This document shows positions 22,572 through 29,683 of a stretch of 44,816 nt of DNA, piece by piece. Under the pieces are notes generated by a model. That model had not been told where the DNA came from, did no database searches, and saw only the letters and a list, made by a program, of their open reading frames with translations. Positions within the stretch are counted from its first letter, which is position 1, and every line of letters begins with the position of its first letter. The DNA is taken from positions 1 through 44,816 of IMG/VR virus record IMGVR_UViG_3300028428_000113; one strand, written 5' to 3'. Made by a program: the position numbers and the translations under genes. The DNA comes from a virus.

Positions 22572-22834
22572 CAGTCTTCTCCGTGAACAATGACAAGAAA
22601 GTTTAACGATGGCAGTTTATGATAAATCCTAATTAACTCATTAACAGGTCTAGAGCCAAATACTTGTACCTCCCATTGCCATAGCCAATTATATATAGGT
22701 TGAAATGACCATTGGAAGATAACTCTATAGCCCCAAGCCCAAAGAACAAGAATAACAAGGTCAAAATCGGCAATAGTAAACAACATTTCTTCCTCATCTT
22801 TTCGCCAATCAGTAATGGATAAATGCCATCTCAT
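22571..22834 (-). CDS. WHLS tandem-family protein, copy 2
   Basis: An 87-residue protein starting MRWHLSITDWRKDEEEMLFT. It continues with D-F-D-L-V-I-L, S-F-Q-P-I-Y-N-W-L-W-Q-W-E-V-Q-V-F and S-R-P-V-N-E-L-I-R-I-Y-H-K-L-P-S. Almost every block is matched in the adjacent gene 22831-23091, so the two are recent tandem duplicates. The high aromatic content and strand pattern suggest a compact beta fold. Unknown family. Confidence 0.65.
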   Translation of the reverse strand: MRWHLSITDWRKDEEEMLFTIADFDLVILVLWAWGYRVIFQWSFQPIYNWLWQWEVQVFGSRPVNELIRIYHKLPSLNFLVIVHGED

Positions 22835-23091
22835 ACTTTCACCTTCTTAACTACTATCCCAAAATCAAAAGACGGGAACTTGTGGTTGACCCGTATTATT
22901 TCGCCAAAAGGTCTAGGGTTAAATACATCTACATCCCATTGCCATAGCCAATTACAGATAGGTTGAAATGATAAAACAATATTGGTGTTATAGCCAAGAG
23001 TTCTGATATCAAGAATAACAAGGTCACAGTCACTTGCATTTAACCAGTCTTCGGATGTTTGCCAATCATCAATTGATAAATGCCATTTCAC
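22831..23091 (-). CDS. WHLS tandem-family protein, copy 1
   Basis: An 86-residue protein, M-K-W-H-L-S-I-D-D-W-Q, using a GTG start at 23091. Shared blocks with copy 2: S-D-C-D-L-V-I-L, S-F-Q-P-I-C-N-W-L-W-Q-W-D-V-D-V-F and R-P-F-G-E-I-I-R-V-N-H-K-F-P-S. Copy 2 begins inside its last codons (ATGA-type overlap). Function unknown. Confidence 0.65.
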   Translation of the reverse strand: MKWHLSIDDWQTSEDWLNASDCDLVILDIRTLGYNTNIVLSFQPICNWLWQWDVDVFNPRPFGEIIRVNHKFPSFDFGIVVKKVKV

Positions 23092-23423
23092 GGTGTCACC
23101 CTCTCCTTAAGAAAGTCCAATGCGCCATTCAGTAAAGCCTTAAGGTTAGGACTCCATAGAACAGTAGTGTCATTATCCCAAGATATCCTTAGCTTCCAAC
23201 CATTACCTTTGGTATGACCATCAACACTAACACCACAATCATCTAGCTCTGACTTATATCTAATGCCACTGTAGTAGCAAAGATCTGGGTCTAGCTTAGA
23301 TAGGAATGTGTGCAAGTCGTGATGGAGAGATAATTGATTGTCTTCAACATTAGCGATAATCAATTCATCTTGTTTAGCTTGTTGCTTATGAATTGCATCA
23401 TAAAGTACTTGTGCTCTAGTCAT
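23088..23423 (-). CDS. Hypothetical protein, 111 aa
   Basis: Reads MTRAQVLYDAIHKQQAKQDE and later G-N-G-W-K-L-R-I-S-W-D-N-D-T. I chose the ATG at 23423 because GGGAG lies 10 nt before it; the frame is open to 23456. It overlaps the tiny membrane ORF upstream (23416-23493) and the GTG start of the next gene. No recognised family. Confidence 0.55.
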   Translation of the reverse strand: MTRAQVLYDAIHKQQAKQDELIIANVEDNQLSLHHDLHTFLSKLDPDLCYYSGIRYKSELDDCGVSVDGHTKGNGWKLRISWDNDTTVLWSPNLKALLNGALDFLKERVTP

Positions 23424-23493
23424 CTTTGTGTTTCTCCCAAAATAAAGCTTTTGCAATCCATATTAGGACTATGAGTAGTAGTCGTGCGTCCAT
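23416..23493 (-). CDS. Micro-protein with one membrane segment, 25 aa
   Basis: A frame of 25 codons, MDARLLLIVLIWIAKALFWE then KHKDD, with a clear hydrophobic helix (residues 4-18) and a charged tail. Its ATG comes 1 nt after the stop of the upstream leftward gene and its end overlaps the next start, so it sits snugly in the operon. It could be a small membrane effector. The short length keeps confidence moderate. Confidence 0.45.
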   Translation of the reverse strand: MDARLLLIVLIWIAKALFWEKHKDD

Positions 23494-23494
23494 G

Positions 23495-23713
23495 TTAAAG
23501 CCCTAACTTATCAAGTAAATCTTTAATTGCAACTTTCATCTTAGGCTCAAGAAGTGCGCTTAGATTATTAATCATTTGCATCATTTCTTTGCGGCATTCA
23601 GTAATAGTCTCTAAGGGAATTTCTCGCCTTAAAAAGACTAATGCCTCTAACACAGTTTTTGTGTCATCACCAAGCAAGCCAAATAAAGCTAGCGTAATTT
23701 CTTTGTCAGTCAT
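23495..23713 (-). CDS. Small MTDKE-type helical protein, 72 aa
   Basis: An all-helical protein starting MTDKEITLALFGLLGDDTKT. The first 20 residues resemble MTDREKALFILGYSQGNQET at 26467-26637, including the following V at the same place. The two are probably diverged copies at two insertion points. It is the first gene of the leftward cluster 22079-23713. Function unknown. Confidence 0.6.
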   Translation of the reverse strand: MTDKEITLALFGLLGDDTKTVLEALVFLRREIPLETITECRKEMMQMINNLSALLEPKMKVAIKDLLDKLGL

Positions 23714-23737
23714 TTAAGTAAGGTACTATAGATATTA

Positions 23738-23756
23738 TCCCCTAGCGTAGCGTCCA
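23738..23756 (-). promoter_or_regulatory. Leftward promoter-like element, upstream of 23495-23713
   Basis: Minus strand reads GACGCTACGCTAGGGGATA, the consensus form, 25 nt before the ATG at 23713. It would serve the whole cluster 22079-23713. Confidence 0.65.
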
Positions 23757-23762
23757 TCCCTC

Positions 23763-24227
23763 ATGGCATCCCCCAACACTGAGCCAATCTTTAAGAAGAT
23801 ACCCTTTAAAGCAGTAGTATCTTTGAGTAATCAAGTCATCCCTCGTAATGGTGGTGACACAACTAGCTCTGCATTGCTCTTAGTCCAAGCTGGTGAGAAT
23901 GGACTCATCATAGAATCTATTCAAGCAATACCTGTAGCTACTAGTGGCACTGTACCTACCACTGTACTTAGACTATTTAAGAAAGGGGCTAACAGTACAC
24001 GATTAACCCTAGCTCTACCAGAAGTACAGTTAGTATCTATTGATAGTGCATCAGTTAATGACGCTACTGCCCTAGTAACCATCAACGTCCCTTTACCTGA
24101 CTCAATACAAGGAGTGTTAGGAACCAAAGCATTACTACTTGGCCCTAACGAATCCTTATACGCTGCCCTCTCCCAAAGTGTTAGTCCCAATGGGTATAAC
24201 ATCACTGTTCAGGGTGGGTTCTATTAG
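23763..24227 (+). CDS. Putative tail or virion surface protein, 154 aa
   Basis: A beta-rich composition (Val, Thr, Ser, Leu) with alternating strands such as V-V-S-L-S-N-Q-V-I-P and T-T-V-L-R-L-F-K-K-G. No cysteine and no charged helix. The type is common among small phage tail or capsid-surface proteins. The ATG lies 6 nt after the promoter-like element and has no Shine-Dalgarno sequence. Its last 72 nt overlap a leftward gene in antisense. Confidence 0.5.
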   Translation: MASPNTEPIFKKIPFKAVVSLSNQVIPRNGGDTTSSALLLVQAGENGLIIESIQAIPVATSGTVPTTVLRLFKKGANSTRLTLALPEVQLVSIDSASVNDATALVTINVPLPDSIQGVLGTKALLLGPNESLYAALSQSVSPNGYNITVQGGFY

Positions 24228-24389
24228 GGTTGTATCTACATAGTTGCAATCAAATGGTTCAATGATTAACTCACTGCCATCCTCAAATAGTATTGATACT
24301 TCACCAGCCATATCAGGGTAATACCCGCTATGTTCATTGGTAAACTTTGCAGATTTAACAACCTTACCTTTTAACTTATCTACTATCAT
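24156..24389 (-). CDS. Small hypothetical protein, 77 aa
   Basis: Reads MIVDKLKGKVVKSAKFTNEH, then G-E-V-S-I-L-F-E-D-G-S-E-L-I-I-E-P-F-D-C. This looks like a small all-beta protein. Its start codon and the rightward start at 24388 share the palindrome CATG, so the two genes begin on the same four bases in opposite directions. Its last 24 codons are antisense to the upstream rightward gene. It has no copy of the promoter-like element. Confidence 0.5.
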   Translation of the reverse strand: MIVDKLKGKVVKSAKFTNEHSGYYPDMAGEVSILFEDGSELIIEPFDCNYVDTTLIEPTLNSDVIPIGTNTLGEGSV

Positions 24390-24840
24390 GGCTTCCTACC
24401 GCTTTAATCGATTTCCTAACGACATTGCTAGAGTCAATGTCAACTTACTCTCAGACTCTTTCTACATCGCACTAGTAACCGCACTGCCCTCAACATCAGT
24501 ATCAACAAGGGCTGATTTGACTAACGAGGTTAGTGGCGGTTCCTATGTGCGGAAAGACCTAGTTAAATCTAGTGGTACTAATCCCAACACCTATCTTTCT
24601 AATGCCTCATCCCTGAGATTTGATAACACCGTATGGACAGCACTATGGGCTGCTACTGCTGCCCCCATTGTTGGTGGTGTTATCTTCAAGGGGACTGTAG
24701 GGACTTCGGCTAGCACTGACATTGCACTAGGCTTTGTTGAACTAGTACCAGCCTACACACCTCCTACATCGCCTAGCCCAAGTCCTGCTACATTTACCTT
24801 TGTGTGGAATACGGCTGGGGCTATATTCCTAGGGCAGTAA
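24388..24840 (+). CDS. Putative tail protein with Pro/Ser linker, 150 aa
   Basis: Starts MASYRFNRFPNDIARVNVNL. The long frame opens at 24337, but the conserved-looking start and the shared CATG favour 24388. The body is strand-rich with a late P-T-S-P-S-P-S-P stretch and a final hydrophobic strand. The DNA for the Pro/Ser stretch is shared almost exactly with the larger tail gene at 26678-28180. A phage tail or receptor-binding accessory role is inferred. Confidence 0.5.
   Translation: MASYRFNRFPNDIARVNVNLLSDSFYIALVTALPSTSVSTRADLTNEVSGGSYVRKDLVKSSGTNPNTYLSNASSLRFDNTVWTALWAATAAPIVGGVIFKGTVGTSASTDIALGFVELVPAYTPPTSPSPSPATFTFVWNTAGAIFLGQ
24768..24790. repeat. Shared Pro/Ser-linker repeat, copy 1
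   Basis: A 23-bp stretch starting CTACATCGCC and ending AAGTCCT, identical to 27557-27579 and encoding P-T-S-P-S-P-S-P in both genes. Confidence 0.75.
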
Positions 24841-25173
24841 TTAAAGGATGATGATAGATTGTTCAGAGGATTGCATCTTGGCTATAACATCATCATTGGT
24901 TAACGCCTCAACCCCATCTACCACAACCACATCATCAACATCACCTCTAACAAAGCTCTGAACTACAGGCATATCCCACATTTCCTTAGGGATAGGAATG
25001 TTCTGGGCTAGGCAAGTGCTGATACTTCCATACATCTCGCCTAGGACAAAGATGGAGTAGGGAGTGTTAAGCATCTCATCTGTTAGCTCAATATCTTGTG
25101 CAGCGCCTTCTTCTAGCAATAGAGGTTTGATATTTTCATCAAACACTTCTTGTGGGTCTTTAACTTGTAGCAT
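24841..25173 (-). CDS. Acidic hypothetical protein, 110 aa
   Basis: Begins MLQVKDPQEVFDENIKPLLL and is rich in Asp, Glu and Val, with V-R-G-D-V-D-D-V-V-V-V-D-G near the end. The start is preceded by GAGGA at good spacing. The first 20 bases of the gene (ATGCTACAAGTTAAAGACCC) are repeated as the start of the next gene upstream. Its stop directly adjoins the rightward stop at 24840. Function unknown. Confidence 0.55.
   Translation of the reverse strand: MLQVKDPQEVFDENIKPLLLEEGAAQDIELTDEMLNTPYSIFVLGEMYGSISTCLAQNIPIPKEMWDMPVVQSFVRGDVDDVVVVDGVEALTNDDVIAKMQSSEQSIIIL
25154..25173 (-). repeat. 20-bp duplicated gene start, copy 1
   Basis: ATGCTACAAGTTAAAGACCC on the minus strand, the start of 24841-25173. 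It is identical to 25419-25438. Confidence 0.85.
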
Positions 25174-25438
25174 TGGAGTCCTCTGTAATTAGATTGTCTT
25201 TAATCCACTGGTCAGCCAATAGGCTTTCAAGTGTTTCTGTTGATTGATTTAGCAGCACTGTTGCAACTCCAAGACGGTATGCCATGAGAAACAAAGCACG
25301 ATTAAATTTCATGACCTTAATATAGCTCTCCTTTGCTTCTTCGCCAGATGGGACTGGCACTTGATGTAAAATTCCATCTTTGAATGCTTCGTCAACTGTT
25401 TTAATTTTCATGTCATGCGGGTCTTTAACTTGTAGCAT
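25160..25438 (-). CDS. Hypothetical protein with duplicated MLQVKDP leader, 92 aa
   Basis: Reads MLQVKDPHDMKIKTVDEAFK followed by helices (NRALFLMAYRLGVATVLLNQ). The first seven residues equal those of the downstream gene and come from an exact 20-bp duplication. The original start may be the internal Met at residue 10 (MKIKTVDEAF), making MLQVKDP a borrowed leader. The ATG at 25438 immediately follows the upstream stop. It overlaps the downstream gene by 14 nt. Function unknown. Confidence 0.55.
   Translation of the reverse strand: MLQVKDPHDMKIKTVDEAFKDGILHQVPVPSGEEAKESYIKVMKFNRALFLMAYRLGVATVLLNQSTETLESLLADQWIKDNLITEDSNATS
25419..25438 (-). repeat. 20-bp duplicated gene start, copy 2
   Basis: Exact copy of 25154-25173, lying upstream of the gene it brackets. 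Confidence 0.85.
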
Positions 25439-25600
25439 TTAGTTCACTGTATATTCTGTAATTGATTCAACTTCGTTGACATAACCGCAATGAGGGCAAA
25501 ACACAAGGCTCCCCTCTTGTGGCTTAATATCAGCACACGTCCACCATTTGCTGCAACTGTCGCAGTTGTAGTGGTAAAGAAATTCTAGCGATACTTCCAT
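25439..25600 (-). CDS. Small zinc-ribbon protein, 53 aa
   Basis: A 53-codon gene reading MEVSLEFLYHYNCDSCSKWW, then TCADIKPQEGSLVFCPHCGY and an acidic tail. Two Cys pairs, C-D-S-C and C-P-H-C, form a classic four-Cys zinc ribbon. It is the first gene of the leftward unit 24841-25600, with the promoter-like element 20 nt upstream. Such mini zinc ribbons often bind nucleic acid or a polymerase; the target here is unknown. Confidence 0.65.
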   Translation of the reverse strand: MEVSLEFLYHYNCDSCSKWWTCADIKPQEGSLVFCPHCGYVNEVESITEYTVN

Positions 25601-25619
25601 GTTCACAGTATATTTAAAC

Positions 25620-25638
25620 TATCCCCTAGCGTAGCGTC
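25620..25638 (-). promoter_or_regulatory. Leftward promoter-like element, upstream of 25439-25600
   Basis: Minus strand reads GACGCTACGCTAGGGGATA, 20 nt before the ATG at 25600. It is identical to the copy at 23738-23756. Confidence 0.65.
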
Positions 25639-25640
25639 TT

Positions 25641-26486
25641 ATGTCCATCATCCCTTGCAGGCAACTTCTTACCTCATCCCTAACGCTCTACGTCAACTGG
25701 TGGGGTTCGGATACTAATAATGGACTAGCACCACAAACAGCTTTTCAAACTATACAAGCAGCAATACTAGCCTTTAGTACTAAGTATGATACTGGAGGCT
25801 ATGACCACACTATTAAACTAGCTGATGGATACTATAACGGTGCTACGTTAACTGAAGTAACTGGTGGTGGTAGCATTACAATTACTGGGAATGGGGCAGG
25901 CACTATTATCAAGGGTAACATCCAAGTCAATCAAAGACGCACTAGATATATCCTCAAGAACTTAACGTTTGCCCCTGAAAACACCTTTGCTGTATCTGCT
26001 GTCAATGGATACATAGAACTAGCCGAAGGTATCACCTACAACATTACTCAAGCTACATCGCCAGCACTCCTAGTATCAGAGCTAGATGGTGTGATTAGGG
26101 TAATGAATGACTTTGCCCTTACCTATACAACTGGTGTACTACCTACCTTAGCCTTTGCTAGAAGCTCTGGGAAGATAGTACTTCAGAATAGGCAAGTAAC
26201 AGCTACAGGTGCTTTGAACTGGTTAACTGCTACTTTGTGGGCACAGAGTTCTGGTATTATAGATGCACGTAACTTTAGACACACTGGCACTGACCCGACA
26301 TCAGGTTTACGCTCAATCCAAGAATCTAGCGGAATCATAATTGGAGATAGCGGTACAGACATTCTAGGTACTACCAATGGCTCTACTACTTTAGTAACCC
26401 AGACTGAACCTGTAGTAATACCTCAAGCACAACTTGGCTTTACGATGCCTATTAGTTTCAGTACTGCTACTTATTCTCTATCCTAG
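25641..26486 (+). CDS. Tailspike-like beta-helix protein
   Basis: A 281-residue protein. The start L-Y-V-N-W-W-G-S-D-T-N-N-G-L-A-P-Q-T-A-F-Q-T-I-Q-A-A-I is the typical opening of phage pectate-lyase-like beta-helix tailspikes. A run of short strands follows (for example GGGSITITGNGAGTIIKGNI), consistent with helix coils to about residue 240. It ends in P-I-S-F-S-T-A-T-Y-S-L-S, which recalls the P-I-S-F-A-S-A-T-W near residue 250 of the next tail gene. It likely binds or degrades host surface sugar. No catalytic residues can be assigned by eye. Confidence 0.75.
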   Translation: MSIIPCRQLLTSSLTLYVNWWGSDTNNGLAPQTAFQTIQAAILAFSTKYDTGGYDHTIKLADGYYNGATLTEVTGGGSITITGNGAGTIIKGNIQVNQRRTRYILKNLTFAPENTFAVSAVNGYIELAEGITYNITQATSPALLVSELDGVIRVMNDFALTYTTGVLPTLAFARSSGKIVLQNRQVTATGALNWLTATLWAQSSGIIDARNFRHTGTDPTSGLRSIQESSGIIIGDSGTDILGTTNGSTTLVTQTEPVVIPQAQLGFTMPISFSTATYSLS

Positions 26487-26637
26487 TAAAGATTATTTTC
26501 TTTAATTCAGCTATTTCATCATGCCAAGATTCAAGCAAGTCAATACTGATACCTAGTAACAACATTAACTTCATTACTGTTTCTTGATTGCCTTGAGAGT
26601 ACCCTAGGATAAATAAAGCTTTCTCTCTATCAGTCAT
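26467..26637 (-). CDS. Small MTDRE-type helical protein, 56 aa
   Basis: A 56-codon gene: MTDREKALFILGYSQGNQET, then VMKLMLLLGISIDLLESWHD, then a Lys/Ile-rich end. Its start resembles the gene at 23495-23713 (MTDKEITLALFGLLG). It overlaps the tailspike 3' end by 20 nt, and the promoter-like element lies 22 nt before its ATG. Function unknown. Confidence 0.55.
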   Translation of the reverse strand: MTDREKALFILGYSQGNQETVMKLMLLLGISIDLLESWHDEIAELKKIIFTRIENK

Positions 26638-26658
26638 AATCCGACCCTCTTAATCTTT

Positions 26659-26676
26659 CCCCCATAGCGTAGCGTC
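26659..26676 (-). promoter_or_regulatory. Leftward promoter-like element, upstream of 26467-26637
   Basis: Minus strand reads GACGCTACGCTATGGGGG, 22 nt before the ATG at 26637. Confidence 0.6.
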
Positions 26677-26677
26677 C

Positions 26678-28180
26678 ATGAGTACAATCTCCCCTCAAGA
26701 ATCCCAGTACTATAAAGAATTTGTCACACCCTTTCAACCACAGGGGCGCTCTTTCCTTGGCTATGACTTGCGTGGTACTCAGTGCGATAGGTTTGGTAAT
26801 GGTAATCTAAGGCTAACGGGGTATGGAGATTCTAGCGGTGGATATGCTTTCACTCCTGCCAACCAAGATGCTGCTATAGCCCCATCTCTTAGTAGCGCTA
26901 ATCTATCAAACATAGCTAATTCAATACCTCAACTCACAGAGCAGCAAGATTTTGCTGGTAAGTGGATAGATACAATAACACTTCATGCCCTTGACGAATT
27001 CATTGAGCAAACCGAACCACAATCCTTCATCGCTAATACACTACGCATCTTTGCGGGCGGGCAGAAGGGATATAGAGAAGATGGCACTGGTAGAGCCAAT
27101 GTTCGCAATACCTACACACTCCTAGCTGAGATATCTATACCCGCACTTACTAGGGCTGATATACCTAGAAGCTTCCCTGTCAAAGCAGGAGTATATGTCC
27201 CACCAGCACAGAACCTTTATCTAGGACTAGCAATACCACAACCCTATACTTGCAGCTTTGAGATGTGGGATTTACAAGCCAACACTCTAGTCGGTAGTGG
27301 CGTATCAGCATCTATAGGAGGATCGCCCACTGTTAGTAGTGGTAATGATTTGATTGAAGAAAATCCAAATACTCCTGTCGATACACAATTTGTGTTACCC
27401 ATCTCTTTTGCTTCTGCCACTTGGAAGAAAGGAGTAGCAGATTTCACTGTAACTCCGCCTCCTCCTACCCCATTACCAACACCGCCCACGGGCACAAGTT
27501 CTCCTAGTCCAGACCCTAACCCGGGATCGCCTAACCCTAGTAGTCCATCCTCACCTACATCGCCTAGCCCAAGTCCTAGTGACAGTGTCCCACCTCCTAC
27601 TGCTGGTGGATGTACCCCTATCCAAAACTGTACTTGGCACACCGTGACTAGCGCTCAATCAGCACAGGTAGATATGAACCTCAATGGGGGAACCAACCTA
27701 TGTCCTGCGGGAACCATAGCTAGAGGGGTGGTCGATTTTGAGACTGCTGGCTCGTTTGTCCTTTGTTGCACTCCTGCTACATTCCCACCTAACAATCTAG
27801 GGTGTTCTTCTCTTAACAGGTATTCATGCAGTGGAGGTGTCTGCGTAATTGATGCTTTCGGCTCATACAGTTCGCAAGCACAATGTGAAGCGGCGCTTGT
27901 CCGCACTATTACTCTTTCTGCAAACTTTTGGAATCCCATTTGTGGATGTGCTAATTGTTCCCCAGAAACTTACACTTTTACTTTAAGCCCTTCAGCTGTT
28001 GCTCCATTTACCCCAGTCTATACATATTTAGATGGAATTTGCGGAGGACGATATACGGTGATCGTAGTCGATTCGCTTGGCAATAGAGTAGATCAGGGGG
28101 TAACTTGCTTTGATGGAGTAAGTTGTTCTATGATTGGTCAAGGCGCTGTTAGTATATCTGTTTCTTCTTCCTGTCCGTAG
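26678..28180 (+). CDS. Large tail/adhesin-like protein with Pro/Ser linker and Cys-rich end
   Basis: A 500-residue protein in three parts. Residues 1-255 form a strand-rich domain ending in L-P-I-S-F-A-S-A-T-W-K-K-G. Residues about 260-310 are a disordered Pro/Ser/Thr linker (P-P-P-P-T-P-L-P-T-P-P and S-P-S-P-S-P). Residues about 310-500 hold a Cys-rich region with many Cys pairs (C-T-P-I-Q-N-C, C-C-T-P, C-G-C-A-N-C). Cys-rich modules beyond a flexible linker suggest an exposed receptor-binding part. The unusual Cys content hints at acquisition from a non-phage source. Role inferred. Confidence 0.6.
   Translation: MSTISPQESQYYKEFVTPFQPQGRSFLGYDLRGTQCDRFGNGNLRLTGYGDSSGGYAFTPANQDAAIAPSLSSANLSNIANSIPQLTEQQDFAGKWIDTITLHALDEFIEQTEPQSFIANTLRIFAGGQKGYREDGTGRANVRNTYTLLAEISIPALTRADIPRSFPVKAGVYVPPAQNLYLGLAIPQPYTCSFEMWDLQANTLVGSGVSASIGGSPTVSSGNDLIEENPNTPVDTQFVLPISFASATWKKGVADFTVTPPPPTPLPTPPTGTSSPSPDPNPGSPNPSSPSSPTSPSPSPSDSVPPPTAGGCTPIQNCTWHTVTSAQSAQVDMNLNGGTNLCPAGTIARGVVDFETAGSFVLCCTPATFPPNNLGCSSLNRYSCSGGVCVIDAFGSYSSQAQCEAALVRTITLSANFWNPICGCANCSPETYTFTLSPSAVAPFTPVYTYLDGICGGRYTVIVVDSLGNRVDQGVTCFDGVSCSMIGQGAVSISVSSSCP
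27557..27579. repeat. Shared Pro/Ser-linker repeat, copy 2
   Basis: Identical to 24768-24790. It lies in the Pro/Ser linker of the large tail protein. Confidence 0.75.
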
Positions 28181-28254
28181 CTTGTAAGACTTAAAGCCAT
28201 GCGTACAAAGAGTCCTAGTCTTCGATTCAGTGTTCTACTTGTAAGGTATTTGCA

Positions 28255-29046
28255 ATGACCTATCGTACTAACGACTATTCCCTTGGCTCTAAGGTTGTCC
28301 TTAGCCCAGACCAACAACAGACCATATCTAACCAGTACAAGCGTTACATGAAAGCGCTTGAGTATACTAGTGACTCTGTTAAGTTTGAGAAGCCTGACCC
28401 TGATAGTGGGCTAACTCTAGATGCTAGATTCATTAGACCCGACTCTCAACAATTTACTGCCAATGCCGAATCCTTTGACTATCGAGTAACCGCTAGAGTA
28501 ATTGATAGCTCAACGGTAGCCCTACAATCAACTACCTATGCTGTTAAGGTCGAAGGGCGTACTGTTAAGTCACTAGGGCGATACTTTTATACGATACCGA
28601 ATAATCAACCACTAACACCAGAACAACTACTAGAAGCGCAAGGCAAAGGTATAGATGGACAATATACTGTCCTAAATGACCAAGGGCAATCCATAGCGCT
28701 AGTCACCACAGTAGGTGAGATTGTACCGATAAGCACACCAGAGACAGTAACTCAGTCTATAGCTACTGGTAGGGCGCTAGGCTATAGATGCACTTGCCCT
28801 GACTACCTAGGACAACAAGCCGACCTTCTCCCCACACTCTTAGGTGAACAACAAAAGGTATTTGGTGTACTAGGCTCTAGGGGTATATGCAAACACGTGA
28901 TGTCTGTAAGGCTAATCAGAGGTGATGTAGTATCAGTGCCACAAGCACCTCCAACTCTAGAACCTGAGTCCAATAGAAAGGTCAATTGGACAGGTGTTAA
29001 GGAAGTGTCTAATCGTGGTGGCAAGGGTAGAGTTAAATGGGTTTAA
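28255..29046 (+). CDS. SWIM-type zinc-finger protein, 263 aa
   Basis: The C-terminal third contains C-T-C-P-D-Y (Cys179 and Cys181) and, 30 residues on, G-I-C-K-H-V (Cys212 and His214). This is the CxC...CxH signature of SWIM zinc fingers, which bind DNA or protein. The N-terminal 170 residues are strand-rich and unassigned. It ends in a basic tail. Position after the tail genes, on the rightward strand, gives little hint of role. A second SWIM-like protein lies at 44324-44773. Confidence 0.65.
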   Translation: MTYRTNDYSLGSKVVLSPDQQQTISNQYKRYMKALEYTSDSVKFEKPDPDSGLTLDARFIRPDSQQFTANAESFDYRVTARVIDSSTVALQSTTYAVKVEGRTVKSLGRYFYTIPNNQPLTPEQLLEAQGKGIDGQYTVLNDQGQSIALVTTVGEIVPISTPETVTQSIATGRALGYRCTCPDYLGQQADLLPTLLGEQQKVFGVLGSRGICKHVMSVRLIRGDVVSVPQAPPTLEPESNRKVNWTGVKEVSNRGGKGRVKWV

Positions 29047-29079
29047 TCCCACTTCTCCTTACCATCCAACTTAGACTCA

Positions 29080-29166
29080 TCAATTATAGAAGTCCCATAA
29101 ACCTCTAGCGTACCAGCCCGCAACTACGAAACTACCAGCCATAACAATCCAAACGAATAAGGTCAT
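29080..29166 (-). CDS. Micro-protein with membrane segment, 28 aa
   Basis: MTLFVWIVMAGSFVVAGWYA then RGLWDFYN. One hydrophobic span (3-20) is followed by a positive, aromatic end. Its ATG overlaps the stop of 29163-29267 as ATGA, so the two are translationally coupled. Small paired membrane proteins can act in lysis or host membrane change, but there is no direct evidence. Confidence 0.45.
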   Translation of the reverse strand: MTLFVWIVMAGSFVVAGWYARGLWDFYN

Positions 29167-29267
29167 AGTTCACCTACTAGAATAAGAATAAACATTCCTA
29201 AGCAAATTAGGAAACCTAATGCTGTATATCCAATGATAACTAGCTTTAGGATTAAGTCGATATCCAT
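29163..29267 (-). CDS. Micro-protein with membrane segment, 34 aa
   Basis: MDIDLILKLVIIGYTALGFL then ICLGMFILILVGEL, hydrophobic almost throughout. GAGGA lies 4 nt before the ATG, and a promoter-like element is 19 nt upstream. This supports a real gene despite its size. It may be a holin-like or other membrane-active peptide. No recognised family. Confidence 0.5.
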   Translation of the reverse strand: MDIDLILKLVIIGYTALGFLICLGMFILILVGEL

Positions 29268-29285
29268 ATCATCCTCACATATTTC

Positions 29286-29303
29286 TACCCCATAGCGTAG
29301 CGT
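29286..29303 (-). promoter_or_regulatory. Leftward promoter-like element, upstream of 29163-29267
   Basis: Minus strand reads ACGCTACGCTATGGGGTA, 19 nt before the ATG at 29267. It supports the two micro-genes. Confidence 0.6.
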
Positions 29304-29340
29304 GATAGTATATTGGAATTACAACTATTGCCCTAAACTT

Positions 29341-29676
29341 ATGAGCTTTACTGGTGGACAACGCGCCCTCTCTAATACCAATGAATTGTCTGGGACTCAA
29401 AGAGGTTTAATCCTTGGTTCTCTTCTCCCACTTCAAACAACCCTAACTTTTCCCTTAATTGCTACCAACGTAACCAATGACCAAACGGCTACAGTATCGG
29501 GCGCTTCTCTAGGAGACTTTGTACTAGCAACTCCTACTACTGCCTTAGTAGCTGGTTTAGAGTTAACTGCTTTTGTAAGCGCTGCTAACACTGTAACTGT
29601 TCGTATTGGTAATGCAACTGCTGCTGGTATTACCCCAGGTGCTTTAGTATTCAATATCTTAGTTCTAAAGCCATAG
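29341..29676 (+). CDS. Small virion or tail-fibre protein, 111 aa
   Basis: Begins MSFTGGQRALSNTNELSGTQ. The rest is strand-rich and Ala/Thr/Val-rich (GASLGDFVLATPTTALVAGL), ending in F-N-I-L-V-L-K-P. This looks like a phage tail-fibre or virion decoration domain. I chose the ATG at 29341 over the in-frame start at 29302, which lies at the edge of the promoter-like element. It is followed 7 nt later by the next fibre-type gene. Confidence 0.5.
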   Translation: MSFTGGQRALSNTNELSGTQRGLILGSLLPLQTTLTFPLIATNVTNDQTATVSGASLGDFVLATPTTALVAGLELTAFVSAANTVTVRIGNATAAGITPGALVFNILVLKP

Positions 29677-29683
29677 GTGAATC

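Noticed and set aside
27244-27642. 132-codon antisense frame over the Pro/Ser linker
   Set aside because: It is a Gly-rich mirror of the CCT/CCA-rich linker codons and has no signature.
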